A stretch of 64,000 nucleotides of DNA from Saururus chinensis (Eukaryota > Streptophyta > Magnoliopsida > Piperales > Saururaceae): the NCBI GenBank assembly GCA_035235625.1, contig CP141145.1, forward strand, positions 6,448,001 through 6,512,000. The letters are read 5' to 3'. Below the pieces are notes generated by a model. It made no database searches. It saw only the letters and a list, made by a program, of their open reading frames with translations, and had not been told where the DNA came from. Below are positions 47,281 through 60,152 of the stretch, piece after piece. The position numbers and the translations under genes were made by a program. Numbering within the stretch: position 1 is the first letter of the stretch; each line of letters opens with the position of its first letter.

Positions 47281-50200
47281 GTCCGTGTCCCTCCTCCTCG
47301 GTGAACTGTATATGGGGGGTGTGTTTGTAATTTTATGATAACAAAGGGGGTGTAAGAGTTTCCTAATTGCTTAGGGATTCTTGCGTATGTCTCCCTATAA
47401 TTTGGTCATACCCCCTTGGTTCAGTCTAATTGCATGTTCCTCCTCCATTTGCCCTTTTTCAAATTCCCCATTTCTTTTGTTAGTCTATTGCAAATGACTC
47501 ATCTTTTGCAAATGGCTCATCTTTTGCAATGACCCTGTAATCCCAATTATCTGTGTTGCAATCCGTTGTATTATTAACATACAATGCCAATTATGATTTA
47601 TTTACTCCTTGTAGTGGCTCACCTACGTCTGTTGTCCAACAGACATTTTTTTTATGTCTGTGGCGGGCACGGGCACAGGCAAATAGGTGGCTATAGACAG
47701 GGACAAATAGTTGCCTGTGTCCGCCCATTTTTTATGGTGATAGGGACCCTAGTAAAAAAAAGGGGGATCAATCCCTATGTATCATGTTAAGACTGTCCTA
47801 ACATAATACATTACTGTTATTGGACACTAAGAGTTGGGGGTTTTAGTGTATGTATGCCTGTCCATGGTAGACGACCCGGACAAAATATAATATAGAGCGC
47901 GCGCATGGATGGACACATACTAAAGGTATGCATACTGTGTACGGATACTAACAAGCTTATGTCTGCATTCATTTCTGTTCATGAACACCCCCTATCGATA
48001 ACGTGGTTCAACTATGACCCTGAGCTAAGGGTTAGAGCTACAATGTAAAGTTTGAAGGGCCACAAGAAGAGAGGCTATATTTTAGCATATTCCTGAATTA
48101 GGGATCATGTTAATGAATTTTAGCATATATATTGGTAGAACAAAGATGGCAACAATCGATATTGTATTTAAAAGGTATTTTTCATCATTAACAAAAGGGA
48201 AGGAAACTCCAAAACCAGAAAATGAAGGTGGACTGCCGGAGATATGAAATATTGGAGATTTATTGGAAGTATATTATAAAATAATACTGCCGGTTTAAAG
48301 AGGGGTTTTGACATGTATTTCTATAATATAATATTTAGATATGCAAGATTGTAAACTACAGAGGGTCTGGACTAAAGATTTCCGTATCAGATATAGGATA
48401 CATATCAGTTGGCCAGAGAGAAAATATCATAGATATTTTGCAAAATGATATCAGTGTTTTAAAAAAGGGTTTTGAACATGTATTTTCGCAATCTAAGATT
48501 CAGAAGCGTTAATACTAATCTCAAACAAAAATAAGATTGTGAGAATACACATATGCTAATTTAATCTATGATTCTGGTATTTTAATAAAGTGTTTTTAAC
48601 ATCTATCAATATATATTATCTAGAAACACTAATATTAATAGAATGCAAGTAGAAGATTGTACGAATACACTTATGATAACAACAGGAGCTTATTCAATTA
48701 TTTCTAGTACCTTCTTTGCACACTTAAATCCCTGTTAGTTATTCTGTCAAAAAGAAATCCCTCTTAAATGTATAATATGATCATGTTTGTCTACAAATAC
48801 CTACAAAATCAATTGTGAAAGTAATGGGTAAAGTAGGAAGATTTCTGGTGCAAAATACTGTTATCTTAGTTTAAAAATGCATATTGGAAGACAGAGAAGA
48901 CAAGGACACTAGCAAAATGGTATATTTAGAAAGAAAAAAAGATATTTACACAGCCCTTTAGAACATCACATGTTCTTTCTTTACTTACCACACAGGAAAG
49001 AACATATTTGTAGGATGCATAAAAAATACTAACGGGATGCTTTTACTTTCTTATTTGAAATATGTGTGAAAGAGAGAAGGTTGGTGGCCCCTAGCCCCTA
49101 CTGGCCAATCCTAAAGGTGAAGTCTGAAATAATTTCATCATGTCCCCTTGTCTCTTAAAAGACGAAAATAATCATATGAAAGGTGAAACATGTCAAATTA
49201 TTAGAAAAACATGAAATTCAAAATGCGAAGGATGTGAAGAAGGAAAACATGATATAGTGGTGATAGATTCCGATATAGTGCCCATATATTGCCAATATAT
49301 AATGTGATACATGGAGTTTAGCGTTAACAATGTACTGCCTATTGTCAGTGGTGCCAATAGTGAGATATAATGGTGATACACAACAGGTATATCATTTCAT
49401 GGCCAGGACAAGGCTAAATGGATATTATAGTTTTGTAGTATGTTAAATAGGGTGAGTATCTCTTGGGTATGAATGAATCTTAAAACATCAGTTGTTAAAT
49501 CTTACTCATTCTACTTGTATTATGACTAGGCTCTAGAGTCTAGACTAAACTAATAATTTATAGGGGTAATTAGCCATGGGGACAAACTAAATTGCTTAAT
49601 TAGTAATAGCTCTAAACAAATATCTGTTAATGTGGTGAATACAATTCATGTTATTCGTCAAAACTACCGTCTTTTCAAAATTCTTGAAAAAGTAATCATG
49701 GCTCATATAAAATATTGAGTAAGCAGGTTAATGCAACTCTAAAATACCAAAACATTGTTTGGCAAAGAAAAATTGATTTGCCTTCAACTAAACTTAGTTG
49801 TGAACAATTTCATATTTTTATTTGCAAGTTAAATAAGAGTGGCTGACTTGTTTTATTCTGATAATAGTAGACTGTTTGGTTTGATTACTAGATGTACAAG
49901 TGTGTGACAATCATTAAGTGGGATTAGTTGCGATGGATTTTATTTCCACATCTTAGTTCTAATTTTTCTAGGCAATCATTATCATCATTAACTGTTGTTA
50001 TGCAAAATCTTACCCATCATGCTTGGAATTTTCAGCATCTGTGGCTTGCAGTAGGAAGTGTTTTATGAGAATCTTACTGAACACCCACGTTCTAGAATGG
50101 GCTTCAATGTGTGAATTGTCTGTCCTTCCCTGGTGTTGGTAGTGCACAGAATGATGTTCCTATTATTTGATGTATAAAAGGCAAAAATGAAGGTTGTAAC

Positions 50201-53200
50201 TTTATGCGAAATGTCTTGTTGAAATTAAACCATCATCTACAATTTTCAGTTGTTTTAAGTTTACCATGCTGATTAACTTCTAAAGAGTTGCCGCCAAATC
50301 AACTCAATTGACCCGTATGATAATCCATAACTGTGTTGATTTAAATGATTTGACGAGTTCGGATTAATTTCTCTTGTAAGGTAGAAATGTAGTTAAAATT
50401 ATGTACTAGTGTCTTTCTCATGTCTTTTTTTTTTCTTTAGTTTCAGCTCTTTCTTTTCCTCTTTCTATCCTCTTTAAGTGTTTTCCTCCACTATCTTCTT
50501 TTTGTGTTCCCTGTTCCTTTTTATTTTCTTTGTTTGAGCGATTATTACAGTTTGAAAATTTTATTTTCTTTTAATTTTTTTTTAGTTATTATTACAGTTT
50601 GAACAACTTTAAGAGTACCTTAGGACTGTTATATATGGAGAATGTGGTCAGAAATCCATATAAAGCAATTTGGTCCTCTAGAGCCATTTAGAATCTGAGT
50701 ATAATAGAGTAATTATATACACATTTGGATGGGGTGTCAACCCTATTGCAAATGGCACTAGGTGTCAATGATGGCGACTTGTTTATTTATTTATTTTATT
50801 TTTTTTGGGGTCAGACCGTCTGTTATCTGCTCTTACAATTTCTACTTGTGATTGGATTTGATTTTTGCTTAAATAATCATTATTAGGAGGAGGGTCGAAA
50901 TTGCAAGTTTTTCATGTGGTGCGACATGGCTGCATGCAATGAGCTTGCAAACCAATCTTTCCCTATTTGCTCATGTGAGGCCGGAAAGTGCCGGGCTTAT
51001 ACAAAGAAGGAAGGACCACATGCCGGGCGTGAGTACTTTGGCTGCCCTGTTAAGAAGGTTGGATTACTATCAAAGACGTTGTAACTTGGTGATTCAGCTC
51101 ATTTTTTATATATAATGCGCAGATTATAACTGGGTCTATTTACTTAACTCTAAAGTAGAATCTATTCATGGATCAATGCTAAATTTCTATTATGATACTT
51201 TCTATATCATGCTAGTGTGCTAAAATTGACATTAATACCACGTGCTGAGTTTACATCTTAACATTCTAATGTAGCTCTAATTCTAATTTCAATTCTGAAC
51301 TTGTGAACTTCTAATATGTCATAATTTCTCATTGTCACTTTATGGCTGTGGCGGGGGAGGGATGAACATGGAAGGCCTTGCCAGTGGATACTTGCATAGT
51401 GGTTAATATGTACCTGTATCTGCTGGGATTCACATGATACAGGGAGGTACTAGATGTGCACTTTATTACATTCTATTGCCATTTCTAACTCTCATTATCT
51501 ATAAAAATTATTCTAACACAATTATGTCATTTTGATATGTTGTTTCAACTTTTTAACCTAGTTTAATGTATATTCCAATAATGACTGTTTCAAGTTGTTA
51601 ATGCTCATCTGGACTTGTAATGTTATACTTGTCACATCTTTCCTTGATACATCATCCATCATAAAGTCAAAATTGTCATTTGGTCAATCATCATTAAGTT
51701 AGACAGGAATCATTAGTTTTAATAAAAAATAGGATACATATTCTTAGTTTTAAGCCCATCTTAGTGCATACACATGCAGCAGTGATATGTACCCTATCAA
51801 TTAATCTGAAACATCATTCACTGCAGATATGACCTTCCTTGGTTGTTGTGTAATTGTTGAAATTGTGACTTAGAGTATGTTAAAATTTCAAATACAGTAG
51901 TTTTAATTTATGCTGAATTATTACTTCCGAATTATTCTTTTATTAATATAATTCCTGCACAGGGTGAAGGAGCATGCCAGTTCTTTCAATGGTGTGATGA
52001 AGTTGAAATCCACAACAGCCATTCAGATGGTAAACTGTTGCTGATTCTTGTATTTGCTCGGTATCTTATGATGTGGCACTGTAATTTCTATTGTGGTTGA
52101 TCAAGCATTGGCCCATTATATTCATATTTAATAGCCTGTTTGGCAGTGCTTTTAAGGACTTTTTCTTCCTCAAATTTGAATTTGGGGACGGGAACAAGCA
52201 GAAATCTTGTTTGGTGCTAGGTTCCTCAAAATTAAGGACGGTTCATTGCTCTTCACAAAACTTCCCCGAGAAAAAAATACCCCTCGGCATGTTTTTTTCC
52301 TGAAAATCGTCAGTGGGGTTCGGGCTTTTTTCTCTTCGTCCTAGTTTGTGTACCCATCCCTCTCGTCGCTCCCTTTCTCTCCCATCCGAGCCTCCTGTCT
52401 AGTCGAAGCCTCCTCTCGCTTTCAGTATCCTCTCAACCCCAGCGGCCAGTGGTGGTATTCCTCTCTCCTTCTGTGTCCTCTCACGTTTGGCGGCTAGTGA
52501 CGGTGCGGTGCACTGGTAAACTTCAGAAGGAGTTTCTCCCTGTTTATGCTGCAGCTTTGTCTTCCCTCTCCTGCCTCCGTGCGGCCAGAGCTGCCCTTTT
52601 TCAAACCCGGGGCTATCAATCTTTTGACCATGAACCTGCTTGCTGCTGTGACTCCTCCCTTACCAAGAGTTTTCTCTTCCAATAGGCAGCAAAACCTCTT
52701 AGGAAGTGGCAATCAAAGTTGGGATGAAAATTTGTTTTCTGTAACGGATTAATGGGAAGTAGTGGGCCGGACCTAGGTTCAGAAATAGTTTGATTAACAC
52801 TTATCTGAGTGGTTAGAGTTTGTGATACAAGGAAGACCCTACTTGTGTGAGCTGTTATGAGCTGTTAGAGTCTATAACACAGGGAAGACCTTACTTGTGT
52901 GAGGGATTAGTGTTTGTGACACAAGGGAGACCACGAGTTAGGCGATAAATTTCACGTAGTATCATGCTAGGGCTTACAGAACTACGTGTGGATCCGATCC
53001 TTTTCTACCTTGGAGTGGTTTGATCTGATCCAAATAAGAGGCTACCAATCTTTTCTTGTAAGACGCAGGTATTTAGTCATCTTCATGATTTAGTTCGTCG
53101 GCATGGTAATCATCCTAATCAAAGGTCGTGGGGTATAAACAGCCAGATTCTCTCGAGGAATTATGTTATTAAAATTATTTTAATATATATTGTATTTTAT

Positions 53201-56200
53201 TTCAATATGGTTAGACAGTTTGTTTAGAGCTTCTGTATTATTATCTTATTTACAACTATTGATAAAATCATTTACGTTTTATTGTGTTAAAATATTGAGT
53301 ATTTTGCGAAACAATTGCTTCCTATTTTTTGGGCATTAGTACACCTCTGCCAAACAAGTCAAATTCAGAAACACAAACTTAAAAAATTAGGACAAAAATT
53401 TAAATGCACTCTATCTTGGGGACAAAAATGCCTAAAAAAAGAAAAAGCTGCCGGGCTATAGGCTACTGTTTGGGAGGATTCAAGTGATAGCTTAGCATCT
53501 CTTTTTGTTGAAGTAGGTATTGCTGATGTTGTGAGAAATGACGAGGAAAACAGAAGTACTAGGATTCCCTTGACAGATAATCCAGAGGAGCCCGAGGAGC
53601 TAGAGTGGCATGTTGTCCAGGATGCTTTTAAGCGGAAGCTTGCTGAGATGAATGAATCTGAAGATTCCTTGAAGCAGAAGAGGACCAAGACTCATTTTCC
53701 AGAGCATTTTCATTTTGAGCCTTCTCGACTTGCAGGTCAGTTTCTGTCTGCCCTTTCCTTACTTTTTCTTTTTTATAGTTGATTATGTCTTTTTCTGATT
53801 TTGATGTTCAGCTACTAGCTGAAGCCTTCTTCTCTTGCCGTTCTGGAGGGTTTTATATGCAATTGTGGATTTTTTCTCTCCCTCTCATGTTTATTAACCC
53901 CTTGTCCCTAACAGTAGTTATAGGGGGAAGGTTCAGCATGTGGATCCAAACTGGGTACAGACAATATGGAAGATTTAAATTTCATTATGTAGCACTTTTG
54001 GCTTTAGTTTGGAGATTTATTTTTATTTAGAAATTACTTGGTAGTGGGTTGCTTAGGTTAGAATTGATACTGGGAAAGATGCTTTTATATTTATGTTTCT
54101 TTCTACAAATATATCTAAATTAGAAATGTAAAGCATATAACCTACAGTAAGTAATAAACAACCATTGATTTTTTTATTTCCTCAAGAGTTCTGCTGATTG
54201 AAGGCTTCCCTGTTTAGTGCCGATGCTGAACAGCCCATTGGTGCTGATTTTTCTGATTCTCTTCTGTAGATGCAAGAGATTATTCTATCTTCTACCCCTC
54301 TTATTTCCTTCTGTTTCCCTCCGTTTCCCTCCAATTATCCTGTTCCCCTCTGCTAATTCTACACTGGTTCCCCTTCTGTAGATTCCAGTCTGAAGCTTCT
54401 GTCATTGTGACGCTTCCCAAATTCCATCTCTTCCTATTATTAACTTACCTTTTTTTACATTCTAGAAGTTGTTTGCATTGATTCGATTAGGGTTGCTTAT
54501 TTTTAATAGCTCTTGTTGATGTGCTCACATAATCTTGCCTATGAAAGTTTTGGGCAGAGTATGCATTACATCAATATGCACCATTCAAATTTAACTATAT
54601 TAACATTTTTTAAATTAATTTAATTAACCTAAGTATCAAATTGCTATTATATTATATAGTGGATTAAAATGACCTTAATTAACAACTATCTCTGAGTACA
54701 ACAAATAATAAATAATCACCCAAGGCACACAAAATTTTTTACACGGAAAACTCATCCAGTAAAACCACGGGAACTCGACTAGCCATTTGAAATCCACTAT
54801 GTAGATAAGTTTTGATACAATTAACCTTATTACAATTCTCCCATTGACTCTAAATACACTTCACTTCTCGCCAAGCAAAACTCTCTTTTGTTGCACATCC
54901 TCCGTGTCAACTTTTCCACCGTAGTGATCTTCAATCTTCTAAGTACATGGTTATCTTCATATCTCCACCAAATAATCACAACCATATGACTAATAATCAC
55001 TTTTCAGTGATTAGACTCTCTTAGAAATAAGAAAGGATTTTTTAAATTAGGGTTTATATAAAACTCTTAAATCAAACCTCAATGAATAGAAATGATTTCC
55101 TAAGGTTTGATTGACTTAAGGATGAAAAACAACAAAAGTAATACCACTTGAATCAAAGAGTTTGAGACACAAGAGAAGAGAGATAACAATTTCCTCTAGA
55201 TCAAACTAAGGTTAATCCTCCATAAAAACAAGTCTCCCTTCGTTAGGATTTCATAGAAACACTATTTATACATAGGGTAGGTTGGCCTAAGTGTTTAAGG
55301 AAAATCTGCCTTGGAATGGGCTAATTTCAAGAAATTGCCACGTAGGTAGATTGATCTCACTTTCTATGGGGATAAGCGGGTGACCTGATGTTATCGGAAT
55401 AGGTAGGTCAATCAGGCAATCAATTAACATGTAGAAAACTTAAGTTTGACTCTTTCTAACTTTAGACTATAGTGTAGAAAGACGAAATTACCTATTATTT
55501 GAGGTGTGCCATGGATCACATGTGCTATTTAAGTTCTTCCTATATCTTCACATGTAGCTTGGTTTGAATTTTTAGCACTTTCATGTTTCAAAATCTTGAC
55601 TCCTTGAACTAACCTTAAAAGATATAAGATAGGAGATGGATGTTATAGTGAGTTTATCATAGAATTTGCCAATACACTATTTTTCCTTTATAATCTGCCC
55701 ATGGCAATTCCATGACAAAAGACTTTACATAGTTTGCATAACTATTTTTGACAAATAAAATTTGAACCGCATAACAAGCATGTCCAATTAGACTCTTCCA
55801 TGACTAGAATGTTTTTTCCCCCTTAATATTTGCATCTATTATAACTTGCACATCACCAAAAACAAACAATTAAAGCGTAGTACTGTCCAAAGTGATGCAA
55901 ACTAAATGAATAAAATCAACTACTTCTCCTTTTTGTCATAACTTGACAATAGTAGGAAAAAGTAACATGGATACAAATCAATTAAGGATTATGTAACCAA
56001 TAGGACACAAACATCATAATATAAAGACTGTAAGCTCAACCTAATCTAAGCAAAGCTTCTTTAATCTAAAATCAATGAAACAATCCTCTTCTGTAGATAG
56101 CTTCAAATGGATATAAAAAATTCTTCCCATTATCTGATTGAGCAATTTGGCACCTCCACAATGGATCAAAATTTTGAAAAATTAGGAATTTTGTTTTTTT

Positions 56201-59200
56201 ATCTACTAAAGTATTTGTCAAAGTTTTGAAATTGACATTTGGAATCAAATGCCATTAGAAATCAACAATGAATAAAGATGTCATCATGAAAGATATTCAA
56301 AATATTTTGAAAAACGAATTTTCCAAACCAAAATTTAAAAGAGTGAAAAACAATATGGACTTAGAAATCATTGTCATAACAAAGATTCATATGGAATATC
56401 ACCAATCTCACAAAAAATACACTCATCACTTGATACATCAGTTTGGTCCTAAATTTGCAACATACTAATTGCACTTCTGATATTAAAATAGGGTGCTTTT
56501 GTAGACACATAGAACTTTTCTAAAAGCTAAACACTTTATTTCTCTTGTGTTACTCAAGAATACAGACTTTAATGTTAAGCACTCGGTTAGACTTCGTGGA
56601 GCATGTTTGGTATTGAGAGTATCTAAGTCTTATATCATTAGCTTATTTTCCCATGACAAACATTTCATTTAACTTATCTTTTCCTTTAGAAATACTTGTG
56701 AGTTTGAATTGATTTTGTGTAAGTTCTTTTTATTTTCTTAGTTTCTTGACATTTTAAAAACTTATCACATTTTTAGCAACTAATTCACTCACTTCTTTTT
56801 CTAACTCAGATCTTCTTTTGATAAACACATATTTCTCCTTATTCATATTATTCAAAGTTTTATCCAAATCTATCATTTTGGTTTTAAGATGTTTATTTTC
56901 TTTCGATCCTTTTTTGTTTCAAATTTTCTTCAAATAGTTCTTCATTGAACTTACCAGATTCATCCGTTCCTTTCTTCAGTTCAGAATTATCATGTACTAA
57001 TTTCTCGTTCTTATATTGAAGGACTTTTAATTTCTTCATCATGTGTTGAACTAAGTCGTTTTTAACAACTCTTTCACTACATTTCTTGCCTCATTGTCAC
57101 TCCAACTGAATTGGGGGAATCCATTAAATCCAAAGATACCTCTCATAGCTAGGGGTGGGAATCGGGTCAGGTCAAGTTGGCCTTGACCCGCACTGAAATC
57201 AGGTCGGGTCATGACCCGACCTTATTTTTAAATGATGTAAAAAGTCCAAACCCTAACCCTACTTGAGTCTGGTTGGGTATGCGGGTAACCCTACTTTTTT
57301 TTCTCAAAGTTTTTGTTAGACTTATTATATACCCTCTTTGCAAAGGCCAAACATAAAAGAAATTTAAGTACATTACAACATTAATTTGTAATGTTTGGAA
57401 CTTTGGTTTATTTGTGGCTAACACTTTTTTGTAGTAGCCGTCAACGAAGACCTTAGATGTGTGGTGTTGCCTTTCTTTTAATATGAAAGAAGGATAACAA
57501 AACAAATCTTCAACGTTTATTTACTCAAGATCAGCCCACTTGGCTTTCGATAACTCACATACAAACACAAAATAGATTAAACATAATTTCTTTGATGGCC
57601 AGAGAGGATCATGAAATTTAGTATGTCTTAATTCCAAAATTCCTCTAACTGCTTCTCTATGGCTGCTCGTAGCCCTACCCTCAGCCAATGTTTTAAGAAC
57701 CGGGTTGGTGTTCGGGTCGGTTCAACCAGAGTCAAGTGGGGATCAACCCGGGTTGACCTGTTTAATATAAATAGTAATGATTCCTCCCCACCTCCCAAAC
57801 CCTAAGTTACTTTAGAAGAATCAGATCCCCAAAGCAGTGTCTACCTTGCCGGCCGAGCTCGACCCCAACTGCCTGACATCCTCCATCCCCCTCTTCCCCT
57901 TCCTCTTGATCTCCCTCCCCTCCCAGCACCCTCCCAGCAGCCTGACCACAAACCAGACGGCATCCCCCAGCCCTGACTTCCCCTCCATCTCCTCCCCAGC
58001 AGTCCGGCCCCGACCCTTACCTCCCCTCTTCCCCCTTTATTTGTCCTTAGTTGCCCCACCCTCCAAATTGTCGCTCACAAATCACAGTCCCCCCCCAAAT
58101 CATCGCTCACAGTCGCCCCGCCCCCCAAATTGTCTCTCACAGTCGCCTCGCCCCAAATCTTCTCTTTGCCTTGCCTCAAATCTCCGCTTTGCCCCATCCC
58201 AAATCTTTGCTTTGCTCTGCCCCCAAATCGTAGCTTTGCCCTGCCCCTGGCCCCCAAATCGCCTCTTCGTCTTGCCCCCACCACCACCCGCCTCTTTGCT
58301 CTACCCCGGCCCCCAAATCGCCACTTTGCCCCTTCTCTAAATCGCCGTGTGACAATATTTTTCGTTTCTAGAACCCGGACCGGTATACCGGGTAACTAGT
58401 TTTACCGCCCGGGTTATGCTAACCCGGCTGGGTTAAATCGACCTAGAAATTAGAGTGAACAGGCCCTTTTTTTATATAGGGTCCGGTTGAACCAGTCGGT
58501 CCGGTTCGGTTTTTAAAACACTGCCCTCAGCAGCTAGTGACACTTAGTTTATAATTTTTCTCCTCCAAAAACTGTCCCTTATCGAGTTTCATCATCTGCC
58601 AATCTGATTGTATGTTACTAACCTGCTCTTGACTGTTAGGCCTTTACATAGAGCTGAGTCTAGTGCATGATGTGTCTTATCGAAGGAGAGAGGATGGGTA
58701 ATAAATACAACAAAATATGACATATTTTCATTCTAATCACCACATCCAAAAGAATAATAAAAAAAATTTAAACTATATAGAAATTAATCACACCTTGAAG
58801 ATACCATCATCTATTATCCCAAAATAAATGTCTAGCACAGAGCTAAATATATGTGCTTACACCTATATTTTAAACATCTTATTTATGCCCAAATTTGTGT
58901 TTAAGCAAATCTGGTTCAAGATATAATATGCACTAAACAAATACCATAATAATAGTATAAATAAGTCTAATAAACCAACACCATAATAATAGGTTTTTTC
59001 TATTATTTGTAGTCGGGTTGGCCAGGTTATACGGGTCGGGTTCGACCCCACCCTAAATCCAAAATGGGTCAAGAGTGTAAACCCGCACTCTCACCCTACC
59101 TGTAGTCGAGTCGGGTGTAAGGTTAGGCGGGTTAGGTAAATGGGTTGGGTTGGATTCAGCCCTACTCATAGCACAGAAGTTCAAATTCATTGTTAGAATC

Positions 59201-60119
59201 ATCCTAAGCAACTTGTTTGGCTTTACTTTTTCAATCACTTTGGTTGGGCACTTGGATTTGATGTTTTCAAATCCAAGCCATTTTCCAATTTTTGCCCTAA
59301 GGCCCAGAGATCATCTACCTTTCTTACCAGTTATACCATTTTCCCTAGGTGTTTTGAGAAGTTCTTTGATTTTCCTAACAATATCAATTTAGCCTAAATC
59401 ATAATGAGAATTTGACATTTCCTCTTTTAACATTCTAAGAAAAACTTCGTTATTGTTGGGTATTTTATATTCCTTCACTTATTCTAAGTTCAGTTCAAAG
59501 GTTTGGAGAGAGCCTACTAATTCAGTGAATTTGAGTTGATTCAAGCTCTTGGCTTCCTCTATTGCAGTCACTTTAGGCATTAATCTAATTAATAAAAATT
59601 TCATGATTTTTCTTGTTGGATAATGTCTTCACATTTGTTAGTTTGGCCTTATTAGTGGTCTTTCCTTAACAACTTAAGCTTTTAAAGAAACTTGGTTTCT
59701 AACATGATATTAGAGCAAGGAGGTCCTGGTTTGAGCCTTGCCCCAACCTATGTATTATGTGCACGTGCAAGCATCTGTATATGACAAGTCATGCTTGCCC
59801 ATGCAAGGGGGTGTTGGATATTTTGTCTATCTGCATCTGTTTGTTTGGGCTAACATGAGCTTGATATACATACATTGTTTGGTTGTTCCTTAATTGTTTA
59901 AGCTTTTAGGCAATTCTAACATTTTTCACCACTTTAGATTAAGAAATAGATGTTAATAATAATTTTTAAGCTTAGTATAAAACTCAAGGATTTTTCTTTA
60001 CCCATCTTTATTGCCTCATACTTAGTAGTCAATAATTGCAATTTTGAGTTTTTAAGGGATCTTGTTCCCTCAAAGGTGGCTTCCAACTAATCCCATACCT
60101 TTTTCATAGTGTTTCAATT

Positions 60120-60152
<33 letters not shown>

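Larger units (their letters stand above)
57142..59172. mobile_element. Non-autonomous hAT-like element with 8 bp target duplication CTCATAGC
   Basis: The insert spans 57150-59164 (2015 bp) and is flanked by CTCATAGC at 57142-57149 and 59165-59172. Its ends, TAGGGGTGGGAATC and GATTCAGCCCTA, are inverted repeats; the right end reads TAGGGCTGAATC on the other strand. Both edges are rich in CGGGTCGGGT-type motifs in opposite orientation. An 8 bp duplication and TAGGG(G/C)TG termini fit hAT elements. No transposase is encoded. It sits inside the copia gag. Confidence 0.85.
54600..60118 (-). mobile_element. Decayed Ty1/copia element in intron 4 (minus strand)
   Basis: Read on the minus strand from right to left, gag pieces appear in order: KVWD, LEATFEGTRSLKNSKLQLL and TTKYEAIKMGKEKSLS (60110-59930), MPKVTAIEEAKSLNQLKFTE with LVGSLQTFELNLE (59600-59480), a degenerate zinc-knuckle end HIKSKCP (about 59240), then a Lys/Glu-rich coil IDLDKTLNNMNKEKYVF (about 56870-56800). 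This is the UBN2-type gag of plant copia elements. An LTR-like part lies at about 54.6-55.6 kb, with a minus-strand TATAAATA near 55263. Stops are frequent, and RT is absent. Confidence 0.65.

Noticed and set aside
53779..54030. 83-codon open frame after exon 4
   Set aside because: It begins after a strong donor (GCAG|GTCAGT) and reads like intron with hydrophobic low-complexity residues.
57837..58340. 167-codon proline/serine-rich open frame
   Set aside because: It falls inside the nested hAT-like element and reflects the C-rich minisatellite; opposite-strand frames are equally open.
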